Positions 27,305-36,305 of a DNA stretch of 64,000 nucleotides are shown one piece after another. The position numbers and the translations under genes are program-made. The stretch covers positions 1,736,001 to 1,800,000 of the forward strand of contig CALNXQ010000005.1 in the NCBI GenBank assembly GCA_942490535.1, read 5' to 3'. The stretch's first letter is position 1; every line of letters starts with the position of its first letter. The DNA comes from JAEINY01 sp942490535 (GTDB lineage Bacteria > Bacteroidota > Bacteroidia > Bacteroidales > Marinilabiliaceae). The notes under the pieces were generated by a model. That model saw only the letters and a list, made by a program, of their open reading frames with translations, made no database searches and was not told where the DNA came from.

Positions 27305-27901
27305 ATGAAACAATTATCGACAGTATTAAAATCCGTTTTGGTTATCGCTGCAGCAGTTTTGTTTGGTTGTCAGCCTTCAAATAAGTCTGACAATATGAGT
27401 GGAACTCAAAAAGCAGTCGTTGGCGAAACAGATTATTCCGTGGCTTATATTAATACTGATTCGTTGTTGCTGAAATACACTTATGCCAAAGCCTTGAGCG
27501 AAAAAATCATGGGTAAGCAAGAAGCTTCAAGAGCTGATTTTAATGAAAAAGCAAAGGTATTTCAGCAGGATGCGGTAGAGTTTCAGCGCAAAGTACAAAA
27601 TAACGGTTTCCTATCGTTAGATCGTGCTGAGAAAGAGCAACAAAGACTAGCCAAAGCAGAGCGTGATCTGCAAGAGTTAAATCAACGATTGTCCAACGAA
27701 CTAATGCTAGAACAAGAGACGATTAATCGTCAATTGAGAGATACCTTAGTGAATTATTTGGAGGAGTACTCAAAAGCGAATCCTTACAAGATCATTTTGA
27801 GTAATACCATGGGAGATAATGTACTTTACAGTGCTCCCGGCGTTGATATTACCAACCAAATTGTGGAGGCTTTAAATGCCCGTTATGAGGCAGAGAATTA
27901 A
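27305..27901 (+). CDS. OmpH/Skp-family periplasmic chaperone-like lipoprotein
   Basis: 198 residues. A lipoprotein signal ends at the lipobox LFGC (Cys22). The mature protein opens with YSVAYINTDSLLLKY, the beta-strand opening of Skp/OmpH proteins, followed by a long charged helical hairpin (about residues 60-150, rich in E/K/Q/R) and a closing strand (NPYKIILSNTMGDNVLYS). Skp-type proteins trap unfolded outer-membrane proteins in the periplasm; being lipid-anchored is common in Bacteroidetes members. Its position after the giant adhesin/PorP pair may be chance, since it has its own candidate promoter and terminator. Role as chaperone is family knowledge, not shown here. Confidence 0.85.
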   Translation: MKQLSTVLKSVLVIAAAVLFGCQPSNKSDNMSGTQKAVVGETDYSVAYINTDSLLLKYTYAKALSEKIMGKQEASRADFNEKAKVFQQDAVEFQRKVQNNGFLSLDRAEKEQQRLAKAERDLQELNQRLSNELMLEQETINRQLRDTLVNYLEEYSKANPYKIILSNTMGDNVLYSAPGVDITNQIVEALNARYEAEN

Positions 27902-27921
27902 TAGAGCCGTTAAAAAATAAC

Positions 27922-27956
27922 AAAAGGCAGGAATCGATTCGGTTTCTGCCTTTTTT
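27922..27956 (+). terminator. Rho-independent terminator after the OmpH-like gene
   Basis: Stem AAAGGCAG / CTGCCTTT with a partly paired loop, then six T. Located 21 nt after the stop codon. Confidence 0.85.
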
Positions 27957-28000
27957 GATGAATAGATATTGGACCTGGTCCATCCTGTAATCTCATACAC

Positions 28001-29266
28001 ATGGATAAAGTGTTTGAAAAATATGTGATGCGTCATCCCCTGGGCGATTACGACATCCAGCCTTCCGGTTTTTTACCCGACATTATTGTGGTTATCCCTG
28101 CCTATCTGGAAGAACATTTTTTAGGAGAAACCCTTCAGTCCCTAAGGAACGCTGTTTCCATCAGTAAGCCCATTGAGATTGTTGTGGTGGTTAATTTCAG
28201 CGAAGCGGATACCGAAATGCATAAAATCCGTCAGCACAAGCTGGCCCAATGGACCGCCGGCTATGCTGCGCGTAACTCAACGGCGGGTTTTCAAATGACC
28301 CTCCTCAAAGCCTATGATTTACCGGCCAAATACAGTGGGGCCGGCTTGGCGCGAAAGATCGGAATGGACTATGCGGTCAGTCGTTTTGCTGCCCGGAACA
28401 AATCAGATGGGGTGATTGTGTCGCTGGATGCGGATTGTAAAGTTGCACCTAATTATTTTGAGGCCATTTATGATTTCTTTTTCCAACAGGGCCTGCAGGG
28501 GGGTACCATTTATTTTGAGCACATCCAGGATGACAATCAGGAAGATCCCTTGGTGGCCGATGCCATCACGCAATATGAACTACACCTGAGGTACTATTTA
28601 CAGGTCTTAAGGTGGTGTGGATTTCCATATGCATATCACACCATCGGTTCGTGTTTTGCCATCACGGCTGACCGCTATGTCAGGGCCGGAGGAATGCCGC
28701 GTAAGCAAGCGGGAGAGGATTTTTATTTTCTGCAGAAAGCCATCCCCATGGGCTTGTTTGGTGAAATGGCTACTACGTGTGTGTACCCATCGGCCCGTTT
28801 GTCTGAGCGGGTTCCCTTTGGAACAGGACCATCGGTACGGAAATTAGTAGAAGGGCAAAGTGAATATTTGACCTATAATTTGCAGGCTTTTGTTGATCTG
28901 AAGGCACTCTTTGAGAGGAGGAAAACGTTTTATCAAGTGGATCGGGACCGATTTGAAGAAGTGGTTCAGGACTTTTCGGGACGGATGCGCAGCTACCTGA
29001 TTAATTCGGACTTTTTTGAAGTCTTATCCCAGGTCAATGCCAATTGCAGTCATGAGGCCGCCTTTGAAAAACGGTTTTGGGAGGTTTTTAACGCCTTTAG
29101 AGTGGTGAAGTACCTCAATTATGTCCACACGCATTTCCTTGAAAAAATAGCGGTCTTTGATGCTGCCTTAGATCTTCTGGAGCTCATGGAGCCAGATCAG
29201 GATCATGATTTTTTTGATACCGATGAATTACTGATGTATTTCCGGCAAAAAGAGAAAGGCCACTAA
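28001..29266 (+). CDS. Family 2 (GT-A fold) glycosyltransferase
   Basis: 421 residues, no signal peptide or membrane segment. The GT-A opening is IIVVIPAYLEEHFLGETLQS (about 28-47), where sugar-nucleotide binding begins. The metal-binding DxD is in SLDADCK (D143, D145). A later TIGSCFAIT ... GGMPRKQAGEDFYFL region matches the acceptor loop and the catalytic ED of family 2 enzymes. Donor and acceptor cannot be read from the sequence. No glycan gene cluster surrounds it, so the product (cell-surface glycan or glycolipid) is open. The gene is convergent with the next minus-strand gene. Confidence 0.85.
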   Translation: MDKVFEKYVMRHPLGDYDIQPSGFLPDIIVVIPAYLEEHFLGETLQSLRNAVSISKPIEIVVVVNFSEADTEMHKIRQHKLAQWTAGYAARNSTAGFQMTLLKAYDLPAKYSGAGLARKIGMDYAVSRFAARNKSDGVIVSLDADCKVAPNYFEAIYDFFFQQGLQGGTIYFEHIQDDNQEDPLVADAITQYELHLRYYLQVLRWCGFPYAYHTIGSCFAITADRYVRAGGMPRKQAGEDFYFLQKAIPMGLFGEMATTCVYPSARLSERVPFGTGPSVRKLVEGQSEYLTYNLQAFVDLKALFERRKTFYQVDRDRFEEVVQDFSGRMRSYLINSDFFEVLSQVNANCSHEAAFEKRFWEVFNAFRVVKYLNYVHTHFLEKIAVFDAALDLLELMEPDQDHDFFDTDELLMYFRQKEKGH

Positions 29267-29278
29267 TTAGCGTATTTT

Positions 29279-29323
29279 TTCAGCGACTGACTATTTAAAA
29301 AAGGGGCTTCGTCAGACGCTGAA
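29279..29323. terminator. Stem-loop between convergent genes, possible bidirectional terminator
   Basis: A 13-nt arm pair, TTCAGCGACTGAC (29279-29291) and GTCAGACGCTGAA (29311-29323), pairs with one A-A mismatch. It sits 13 nt after the glycosyltransferase stop and 17 nt beyond the end of the minus-strand gene. There is no T-run right after either arm, so termination is likely but atypical. Confidence 0.45.
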
Positions 29324-29339
29324 TAAAAGGTAATGACCA

Positions 29340-29663
29340 TTACTTTTTGAATCTTCTGAAACTGGCGTAAGTGTCCAATACAGCCGTCAGAATAATAAAG
29401 ACAATCCAATAAGTGCGTCCGGTGTACATGGCCCAGGCTGTTGGTAACAGGAAAAGAGAGCTGTACAAGAGGATGGTATGAACACGGCGATTTTGGGGTT
29501 TGCCGGCAATTTGGTTATAGGCCCGGATACCAATCATAAAAAGGGCGCCTGCCGAAAAGACATATACCGTGTTTGGAACCGCAGCAACGTGCATTAAAAC
29601 GCCTAAAAAAACAAGTGCCATCCCAATGTAATAGACAACACTTAAAAACTTGTATATATTCAT
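29340..29663 (-). CDS. Small integral membrane protein, function unknown
   Basis: 107 residues with four probable membrane helices (about 5-26, 30-49, 62-80, 83-101) and short charged loops (KPQNRRVH; C-terminal FRRFKK). No signal peptide, no catalytic motif. I recognise no named family; similar four-helix proteins of this size are widespread in Bacteroidia. It lies 72 nt downstream of the ftsB/divIC-like gene on the same strand, so the two may share a transcript. The positive C-terminus suggests it faces the cytoplasm. Confidence 0.75.
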   Translation of the reverse strand: MNIYKFLSVVYYIGMALVFLGVLMHVAAVPNTVYVFSAGALFMIGIRAYNQIAGKPQNRRVHTILLYSSLFLLPTAWAMYTGRTYWIVFIILTAVLDTYASFRRFKK

Positions 29664-29735
29664 GTAATTCGGTTTCTTGATAAAATGTGAGGTAAAAACT
29701 AATTGTATTATAACGGTTTGTTGGTGATGGGGGAC

Positions 29736-30041
29736 TTACTCTTCATCCACCACAAAAATCACTTCATCTTTCGCCTTCATCAGGTATTCTTCCCGAGCGA
29801 ATTTTTCTAGGTTTTCAGTATTCCCCTGGAGCTCCTCCATTTTTCGCTTGTTTTGTTCAATCTCCTCCATGTAATGGTGTTTCTGTTTTTCCAGCTGCCG
29901 GATGCGGGACGATAACTTGAAGCGATCAATCAGGTTATTTTGATCAAATATACTTATCCACACCACGAAAACAAGGGTCGCTAAAACGTATTTGTTACGA
30001 ATTAACAGGCGGAAGATAGAAAGTAGCTTTGAGCGGTTCAT
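29736..30041 (-). CDS. FtsB/DivIC-family septum formation protein
   Basis: 101 residues: short cytoplasmic N-terminus, one membrane helix (about 17-32, YVLATLVFVVWISIF), then a coiled coil (about 40-78, RIRQLEKQKHHYMEEIEQ) and the closing motif NLEKFAREEYLMK with an acidic tail. This is the standard layout of FtsB/DivIC, which joins FtsL and FtsQ in the divisome and helps activate septal peptidoglycan synthesis at the inner membrane. Length is typical. In the Bacteroidia this gene is often near metabolic or tRNA genes rather than in the dcw cluster, as here. Confidence 0.88.
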   Translation of the reverse strand: MNRSKLLSIFRLLIRNKYVLATLVFVVWISIFDQNNLIDRFKLSSRIRQLEKQKHHYMEEIEQNKRKMEELQGNTENLEKFAREEYLMKAKDEVIFVVDEE

Positions 30042-30054
30042 AAGTGATTTTTTA

Positions 30055-30062
30055 CAAAGGTA
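30055..30062 (-). promoter_or_regulatory. Candidate -7 element of the ftsB/divIC-like gene
   Basis: Read on the minus strand, TACCTTTG fits TAnnTTTG and lies 13 nt before the start codon, so the leader would be very short. No -33 TTG is evident at the usual distance. Confidence 0.35.
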
Positions 30063-30100
30063 GCGATTTTGTCTGATTTGTATAGGGATGGGGTGGATAC

Positions 30101-30132
30101 AAAAAGGAAGCCCGACAAACGAGCCGGGCTTC
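30101..30132 (-). terminator. Rho-independent terminator of the acyl-CoA ligase gene
   Basis: On the minus strand, GAAGCCCG / CGGGCTTC (8 bp, 10-nt loop) followed by CTTTTT, beginning 18 nt after the ligase stop codon. A weaker T-run on the plus side (TTGCTTTT) would allow some activity in the other direction. Confidence 0.85.
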
Positions 30133-30149
30133 TTGCTTTTATGGCGCGT

Positions 30150-31964
30150 TTAATTAAATTTTATCGATCCTTTATTCTCTTCGCCTTCGCTGTAGGCATA
30201 CATGTCGCGCAGAATGTCGGCGTATTTGCGATAGATCACACGTCGGCGCAGTTTAAGTGTGGGCGATAATTCACCGGTGGCCGAGGTCCAGTTTTCGCAG
30301 ACCAGGCGATGGCGTTTCAGCTGTTCATGAGCCCCCAATGCTTTGTTGATGCGGAGCACTTCTTTCCGGTATTGGGCCAGTACTTTTTCATCCTGGATCA
30401 ATTCTTTATTGTCGCGGAAGTGGATTTTACGCTCGTGTGCCCACATGTGCAGGTAATCGAAATTGGGGGCTAACACCGCTCCGGCAAATTTTTCACTTTC
30501 CCCAACGATCATGGCTTGCTCAATGAAAATAGACTCTTTTAACAGGTTCTCGATGGCCTGGGGGGCTATATATTTCCCACTGGAGAGCTTAAACATCTCC
30601 TTTTTACGATCGGTAATCTTAAGGAATTTACCTTTTATCAATGTGCCGATGTCGCCCGTATGAAACCAGCCCTCCTGATCGATGACTTCTTCGGTGGTTT
30701 TCGGATCTTTATAGTACCCCATCATAATGTTGGGCCCTTTGGCAATGATTTCGCCGTCCTCGTCAATTTTCACTTCCACATTGTGCAACACAGTACCCAC
30801 GGTGCCAATCATCAAATTACCGGGTGTGCTGATGTTATTGGTGGCTAAAACAGGGGCCGTTTCGGTTAAGCCATAACCTTCCATCAGGGGAATGCCTGCG
30901 GCAAAGAAGAGCCGGCTCAGGCGGGGTTGGAGAGCTGCTCCTCCGCTGACGACAAAGCGTAAATGACCGCCAAATGCTTTTTGCCATTTGGAGAACACCA
31001 GTTTTCGGGCAATTTTTAATTTGAAAGCATAAAGGGGGTAGTTATTTCCATTCATGTGATAGCGTTCGCCCAGGCGCATGGCCCAAAAAAAGATGGCACG
31101 CTTAAGGCCCGATAGATCTTCGCCTTTAGATACCAATTTGTCGTAGATGCGTTCTATGACCCGGGGAACCGTCACAAAGGCGGTGGCTTTGATGTCCACC
31201 AGGTCGCGCCCGATGGTGCCCAGGTTTTCGGCATAATAGATGCTGCAGCCATTGGCCTGATAGAGGTAATTTATCAGGCGTTCATAGACGTGACACAAGG
31301 GCAAAAAACTCAGGATGCGATCCTTGGGACTCAGGTCAAACAAGGGTTGGGCGCCATGCATGTTGCTCATGAAGTTTTTATGGCTGAGCATGACTCCCTT
31401 GGGTAATCCGGTGGTACCCGAAGTGTAAATGATGGATACTAAATCCTCTTCGGAAATGGTCTGACGACGGTGTTTTAATTCTTCTTTCCAGCGGAGTTTT
31501 TCTTGTTCGCCCAGGGCGCTTATTTCACTCCAATGGGCCACGTTCTCAACCGTGTTGAAGGCATATATGGCTTCAATGGAAGGAATGTCATCGGAAATAA
31601 CTTTTAAGCGCCTATACAGTGATACATCAGACACAATCAGCAGGCGGGCATCACAGTGCTCCAGAATGTAACGGTATTCCTCATCGGAAATGGTCGGGTA
31701 GATCGGCACATGAACCACGCCGATCATGGCCATACCCATGTCTACAAAATTCCATTCAGGTCGGTTATTGGAAACCGTCGCAATTTTATCACCTTTTTTA
31801 AACCCTTTCGCTAAGAGCCCCAGGCTGAAATTTTTTGCATTTTCAATGTATTCACTCACACTGAAATTCACCCATTCACCATCACGTTTGGCACACAAAA
31901 TATCGGACTTGTCGAAGTTTGCTTTTAAACTGTCGAGCAAGTCGTACGTTCGTTTAATATCCAT
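30150..31964 (-). CDS. Long-chain acyl-CoA synthetase (AMP-forming fatty acid:CoA ligase)
   Basis: 604 residues of the ANL superfamily, soluble. The AMP/ATP loop is TSGTTGLPKG (181-190). Then follow the adenylation motif GYGLTETAPV, the hinge region GWFHTGDIG and ITDRKKEMFKLSSGKYIAP, and the C-terminal lysine segment. The length and the LSGKYIAP-type motif are those of long-chain acyl-CoA synthetases, which activate fatty acids to acyl-CoA through an acyl-AMP for lipid synthesis or breakdown. Substrate chain length is inferred from family. It has its own terminator; the upstream region (31965-32456) is the 41-bp repeat zone. Confidence 0.93.
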   Translation of the reverse strand: MDIKRTYDLLDSLKANFDKSDILCAKRDGEWVNFSVSEYIENAKNFSLGLLAKGFKKGDKIATVSNNRPEWNFVDMGMAMIGVVHVPIYPTISDEEYRYILEHCDARLLIVSDVSLYRRLKVISDDIPSIEAIYAFNTVENVAHWSEISALGEQEKLRWKEELKHRRQTISEEDLVSIIYTSGTTGLPKGVMLSHKNFMSNMHGAQPLFDLSPKDRILSFLPLCHVYERLINYLYQANGCSIYYAENLGTIGRDLVDIKATAFVTVPRVIERIYDKLVSKGEDLSGLKRAIFFWAMRLGERYHMNGNNYPLYAFKLKIARKLVFSKWQKAFGGHLRFVVSGGAALQPRLSRLFFAAGIPLMEGYGLTETAPVLATNNISTPGNLMIGTVGTVLHNVEVKIDEDGEIIAKGPNIMMGYYKDPKTTEEVIDQEGWFHTGDIGTLIKGKFLKITDRKKEMFKLSSGKYIAPQAIENLLKESIFIEQAMIVGESEKFAGAVLAPNFDYLHMWAHERKIHFRDNKELIQDEKVLAQYRKEVLRINKALGAHEQLKRHRLVCENWTSATGELSPTLKLRRRVIYRKYADILRDMYAYSEGEENKGSIKFN

Positions 31965-32067
31965 ATCAACTATTTAAGGGGGATCCGTTGTCACAATTCA
32001 AGCCGATAAATATAGAAAAACTTTTTTTCTTTGATGTGAACCACCGCAATGGCAAATGCCCAAAGCC

Positions 32068-32313
32068 TGCGCCCGGTGGTTTGACCGCGTTGCAGGATTG
32101 AAATGGGTTGCGCCCCGCGGTTTGGGTGTATTGCAAGGCTGCACTTGGTTGCGCCCCATGGTTTGGGGTTGTTTCATGGTTGCAAAAGCTTCCGCCCGAC
32201 AGTTGGAGGTCATGGCAACCTGGCGGAGGGTTGCGCCCGTTGGTTTGAGGGTATTTCCAACCGGTCCTAAGCCGTCGCCGACTGGTTTGGTCCCGGCCGG
32301 CTCTCTATTCAGG
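32068..32313. repeat. Six-copy degenerate 41-bp tandem array in a non-coding spacer
   Basis: Copies start at 32068, 32109, 32150, 32191, 32232 and 32273, exactly 41 bp apart. Shared core on the plus strand: T-G-C-G-C-C-C-n3-GGTTTG (copies 1, 2, 3, 5; variants TCCGCCCGACAGTTGG in copy 4 and CGCCGACTGGTTTG in copy 6), followed by a TTGCAA-like word around position 22-32 in copies 1-3. The 41-bp period is not a multiple of three, so it is not a protein repeat. It lies in the 491-bp spacer between the divergent acyl-CoA ligase and capA-like genes (31965-32456) and is more G/C-rich than its surroundings. The rest of that spacer shows nothing definite. Confidence 0.75.
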
Positions 32314-32480
32314 GCTAAAACTTTCCAGCCTTTCCCTTTTGTGATACCTGGTTTTAGTGGCCCAACAAAAAGGGGTAGGGGTTGTTTACTTAATGGTAAG
32401 TTTTTGGGGCTCATCAAAAATCTTATCATCTTTGACCTGAGGATTGGAAGATTAACATGAGTTTTATTGAAAAAAGGAGC

Positions 32481-33563
32481 ATGAGAAAGAGTATCGCATG
32501 GGTCAGTATTTGGATGTTTGGGATGGGGCTGTGGGCTCAGGATTCAACTTCGGTACGTTTATTATTCATTGGGGATGTGATGGGACATGATACCCAGATC
32601 AACAGTGCCCGTGATGCAGCTACGGGTACCTATGATTATACCAGCTGCTTCAAATACATGGCACCCCTTATGAAAGGTGCCGATGTAGCCATTGCCAACC
32701 TGGAGGTGACGCTGGCCGGGCCGCCGCATAAAGGCTATCCTCAGTTTTCGTCGCCCGATGTGTTGGCAGATGCCTTGCAGACAGCGGGTGTAGATGTTTT
32801 AGTGACAGCGAATAACCATTGTGTGGACCGGCGCAGGCAAGGCCTGGAGCGGACCTGTACGGTATTGGATGCGAAAGGTATTCCACGCACCGGTACTTTT
32901 ATTAATGAAGCCGACAGGAATCAGAATAATCCCACCAAGATGGTGGTGAACGGCATCCGTTTGGCCCTTTTGAATTACACCTATGGCACCAATGGCATTG
33001 CGGTGACCCAGCCCAACATTGTGAATCATTTGGATACGGCGGTCATGGCTCAGGACATCCGTAAGGCCAAAGCCTTTCATCCCGATCAGATCATTGTTTT
33101 TGTGCATTGGGGTTATGAATATCAAACCGCTCCCAACGTGGATCAGAAGAATCTAACCCAATTTTTGTGGCAAAAAGGGGTGAACATCGTCATTGGTTCC
33201 CATCCGCATGTGGTTCAACCCATGCATTGGATCAAAGATAGTACCCAAAATAAACTGGTGGTGTACAGTCTGGGTAACTACATCTCTAATCAACGCACGG
33301 CCCCCAGCGATGGAGGTGCCATGGCTTCACTGGAACTCACTAAGGTGGGGACGGATTGTTTTATCTCAGATGCCTCGTATCACCTAACCTGGGTGCATAC
33401 GCCCCTGGAAAATGGGAAGAAGAAATTTTACGTCTTACCCGTTTCCAGCTATGAGGAGGCCACAGACTGGGGCGATGCCAAGGCCCGCAATCGTTTAAAG
33501 GCCTATGCCAGGGAAGCCCGGGTTGTCTTTAAGAACAATACGAATGTGTTGGAACAGCAGTAA
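32481..33563 (+). CDS. CapA-family protein (poly-gamma-glutamate capsule type), exported
   Basis: About 360 residues from this start; a frame extension to ATG 32457 adds eight residues. The ATG at 32481 is preferred because MRKSIAWVSIWMFGMGLWAQ is a clean signal peptide. CapA proteins are metallophosphatase-like. Visible motifs in order: LLFIGDVMGHD, IANLEVTL, VTANNHCVDR, FVHWGYEYQ, IGSHPHVVQP, YSLGNYI, the expected metal-site series. Bacillus CapA is needed for poly-gamma-glutamate export; most Bacteroidetes homologues lack a capB/capC partner, as here, so the real substrate is unknown. A paralogue lies at 37434-38570 on the opposite strand. Confidence 0.9.
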   Translation: MRKSIAWVSIWMFGMGLWAQDSTSVRLLFIGDVMGHDTQINSARDAATGTYDYTSCFKYMAPLMKGADVAIANLEVTLAGPPHKGYPQFSSPDVLADALQTAGVDVLVTANNHCVDRRRQGLERTCTVLDAKGIPRTGTFINEADRNQNNPTKMVVNGIRLALLNYTYGTNGIAVTQPNIVNHLDTAVMAQDIRKAKAFHPDQIIVFVHWGYEYQTAPNVDQKNLTQFLWQKGVNIVIGSHPHVVQPMHWIKDSTQNKLVVYSLGNYISNQRTAPSDGGAMASLELTKVGTDCFISDASYHLTWVHTPLENGKKKFYVLPVSSYEEATDWGDAKARNRLKAYAREARVVFKNNTNVLEQQ

Positions 33564-33597
33564 AAAAAATCCCCTGCCGAACGAATCAACAGGGGAT
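33561..33597 (-). terminator. Rho-independent terminator of alaS, shared with the capA-like gene
   Basis: On the minus strand, ATCCCCTG / CAGGGGAT (8 bp, 13-nt loop) followed by a run of T. It lies in the 59-bp gap between two convergent genes, so it stops alaS transcription best. Confidence 0.88.
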
Positions 33598-33622
33598 GTG
33601 AAATGTATTTCAACAGGCTAAT

Positions 33623-36259
33623 TTATTCAGCCAGTTTGTTTTTTATCAGGGCCACCGCTTCTGAAATAGCTACATCCAGACCAGCCAGGTTTTTGCCTCC
33701 TGCTGTGGCAAAGAAAGGCTGACCACCGCCGCCACCTTGCATTTTCTTGGCTGCTTCACGCACAATTTTACCGGCATCCAGCTGGCGTTCCTTCACCAAA
33801 TCATCGGAGATGATAATGGCAATTTGCGGCTTTCCTTTTACTTCGCTTCCCAAAACAGCCACCACATCTTCCGAATCGGCTTTAATCTGGTAAGCCAGAT
33901 CTTTCAATACATCAGCCAGGATGGGTTTTACGCGACCTGAAATAATTTTAATGCCATCCACATCTTCCGCTCCATCAATGAAATTGCGTTTTTCAATTTT
34001 CATGATGCTCTTGCGCATGCCATCCACCTGAGCGTTCATGTCGTCATTATCCTGCATGAGGTTTTCCACATTCTTTTTCAGGTTCGCCGGATTTTTAAAT
34101 AGCTGTTGCAATTCTTTAATCAAAGCAAATTGTTGATTAATGAATTCTTCTGCTTTATCAGCTGTAACGGCTTCAATACGACGCACACCGGCTGCAATGG
34201 ACGACTCTGAAATAATCTTGAAGAATCCGATTTCACCGGTGGCTTTCACGTGGGTACCGCCGCATAATTCCACTGAGTCGCCAAATTTAATGGCCCGCAC
34301 CAGGTCGCCGTATTTTTCACCAAACAAGGCCATGGCACCCAGTTCCATGGCTTTGGCATGGGGAACGTCACGCATCTCTTCCAATGGCATGTTGCGCCGA
34401 ATGTGGCGATTCACCATGGTTTCCACCTGGGCCATTTCGTCCTCGGTTAGTTTTTGATAGTGCGAAAAGTCGAAACGCAAATAATCCGGATGGACCAAGG
34501 ATCCTTTTTGCTCCACATGGCTGCCTAATACTTCGCGCAGGGCAGCATGTAACAAGTGCGTAGCCGTATGGTTATTGGCCGATAGCTGACGTGCCGAATG
34601 ATCCACAACGGCTTTGAAGGTGCCGTTCAATGATGCTGGTAATTTGGTTACCAGGTGCACACTCAGGTTATTTTCTTTTTTGGTATCAATAATGGTTACC
34701 TTCTCATCCCCTTGTTGGATGTAACCGGTATCGCCCACCTGGCCTCCGCTTTCAGCATAGAAAGGGGTGATGTTGAAGACCAGTTGATACAGTTCTTTGG
34801 TTTTGGTTTTGACTTTCCGGTAACGGGTGATGAACACCTCTGTTTCCAAATAATCATAACCGATGAACTCTTCCCGGTCATCCTGCTGCAATACCTGCCA
34901 GTCATCTGTTTCCACAGCCGATGCACTACGGGCGCGCTCCTTCTGTTTGTTCATTTCGGTTTCAAACTCTTTGCGGTTCACCACCAGGTCGTTTTCCTTC
35001 AGGATGAGCTCTGTCAAATCCAACGGGAAACCAAAGGTATCGTAGAGTTCAAAGGCCACGGCACCATCAACAACTTTGTAGTCCTTGGCTTTTGTTTCTT
35101 TGATAATCTTATCCAACAGGTTGATGCCTGTTTCAAGGGTACGCAGGAATGAATCTTCTTCTTCCTTGATGACTTTTGAAATCAGATCATGCTGGGCCTG
35201 TAACTCCGGATAGGCATCGCCCATGGTGCTGATGAGTGCATCCACCAATTTATAGATGAAAGCTTCTTTGGACTGCAGGAAAGTATAGCTGTAGCGAACT
35301 GCGCGACGCAAAATACGACGGATCACATACCCCGCTTTGTTGTTCGACGGTAACTGACCATCGGTAATGGAAAAAGAGATGGTCCGCACATGATCCGCAA
35401 TCACGCGCATGGCAATATCTACTTCCTCGTTCTTACCATAGGCAAAACCCGATAACTGGGATATTTTTTGAATAATGGGTTGGAACACATCCGTATCGTA
35501 GTTGGATGCTTTCTTTTGAATCACCCGGCAAAGCCGTTCAAATCCCATTCCGGTATCCACGTGCTTGTTGGGCAGCGGTACCAATTCCCCATTGGCTTTG
35601 CGGTTATATTGAATGAACACCAGGTTCCATACTTCAATGACTTCCGGATGGTCCATGTTCACTAATTCAGCCCCTGATTTTTTGGCACGCTCCTCATCGG
35701 ACCGTAAATCCACATGGATTTCTGAGCAGGGACCACATGGCCCGGTATCGCCCATTTCCCAAAAGTTATCTTTTTTATTCCCATTGATGATGCGCGACTC
35801 ATCGATGCGTGCTTTCCAATGGTTGAAAGCCTCCATATCACGGGCCACGTTATCTTCCTCACTGCCTTCGAAGATGGAAACATACAGACGGCTTTTATCA
35901 ATGTTCAGGACGTCGGTAAGGTATTCCCAGGCCCAGCTGATGGCTTCTTCCTTGAAGTAATCACCAAACGACCAGTTACCCAGCATCTCAAACATGGTGT
36001 GATGATAGGTATCATGCCCCACTTCTTCCAAATCGTTGTGCTTACCCGATACCCGCAAACACTTTTGCGAGTTGGCGACGCGTTTATCAATAGCCGGATT
36101 ATTTCCCAGGAAGATATCCTTAAACTGATTCATTCCTGCATTGGTAAACATGAGTGTCGGATCGTTCTTTACCACCATGGGGGCGGAAGGAACGATGCGG
36201 TGTTGCTTCGATCTGAAAAACTCCCAAAAACTCTTTCTAATCTCAGAGGCCGTCATCAT
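33623..36259 (-). CDS. alaS: Alanine--tRNA ligase
   Basis: 878 residues, the normal length. Charges tRNA-Ala with alanine. N-terminal class II catalytic domain (RSFWEFFRSKQH-like opening, MFTNAGMNQFKD, GNWSFGDYFKEEA, TGMGFERL), tRNA-recognition region, then the editing domain with HTATHLLHAALREVLG and the zinc site CGGTHV, and the C-Ala tail with GGGGGGQPFFATAGG. All key motifs are present and the frame is intact. Single housekeeping gene, divergent from the M23 peptidase gene 125 bp away. Confidence 0.98.
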   Translation of the reverse strand: MMTASEIRKSFWEFFRSKQHRIVPSAPMVVKNDPTLMFTNAGMNQFKDIFLGNNPAIDKRVANSQKCLRVSGKHNDLEEVGHDTYHHTMFEMLGNWSFGDYFKEEAISWAWEYLTDVLNIDKSRLYVSIFEGSEEDNVARDMEAFNHWKARIDESRIINGNKKDNFWEMGDTGPCGPCSEIHVDLRSDEERAKKSGAELVNMDHPEVIEVWNLVFIQYNRKANGELVPLPNKHVDTGMGFERLCRVIQKKASNYDTDVFQPIIQKISQLSGFAYGKNEEVDIAMRVIADHVRTISFSITDGQLPSNNKAGYVIRRILRRAVRYSYTFLQSKEAFIYKLVDALISTMGDAYPELQAQHDLISKVIKEEEDSFLRTLETGINLLDKIIKETKAKDYKVVDGAVAFELYDTFGFPLDLTELILKENDLVVNRKEFETEMNKQKERARSASAVETDDWQVLQQDDREEFIGYDYLETEVFITRYRKVKTKTKELYQLVFNITPFYAESGGQVGDTGYIQQGDEKVTIIDTKKENNLSVHLVTKLPASLNGTFKAVVDHSARQLSANNHTATHLLHAALREVLGSHVEQKGSLVHPDYLRFDFSHYQKLTEDEMAQVETMVNRHIRRNMPLEEMRDVPHAKAMELGAMALFGEKYGDLVRAIKFGDSVELCGGTHVKATGEIGFFKIISESSIAAGVRRIEAVTADKAEEFINQQFALIKELQQLFKNPANLKKNVENLMQDNDDMNAQVDGMRKSIMKIEKRNFIDGAEDVDGIKIISGRVKPILADVLKDLAYQIKADSEDVVAVLGSEVKGKPQIAIIISDDLVKERQLDAGKIVREAAKKMQGGGGGQPFFATAGGKNLAGLDVAISEAVALIKNKLAE

Positions 36260-36305
36260 ATTGTGATAATTTTAATTTTCTATGGGTTATGTGACAAAAA
36301 AATCC

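Noticed and set aside
32068..32313. 41-bp array as a CRISPR locus
   Set aside because: Copies are degenerate throughout and adjoin without unique spacers; no cas gene is present.
31998..32460. Open frames on both strands across the 41-bp array (143 and 134 residues)
   Set aside because: The period of 41 bp shifts frame at each copy, amino acid repeats are not kept, and no signal peptide or family is seen. Long frames arise from the G/C-rich, stop-poor repeat.
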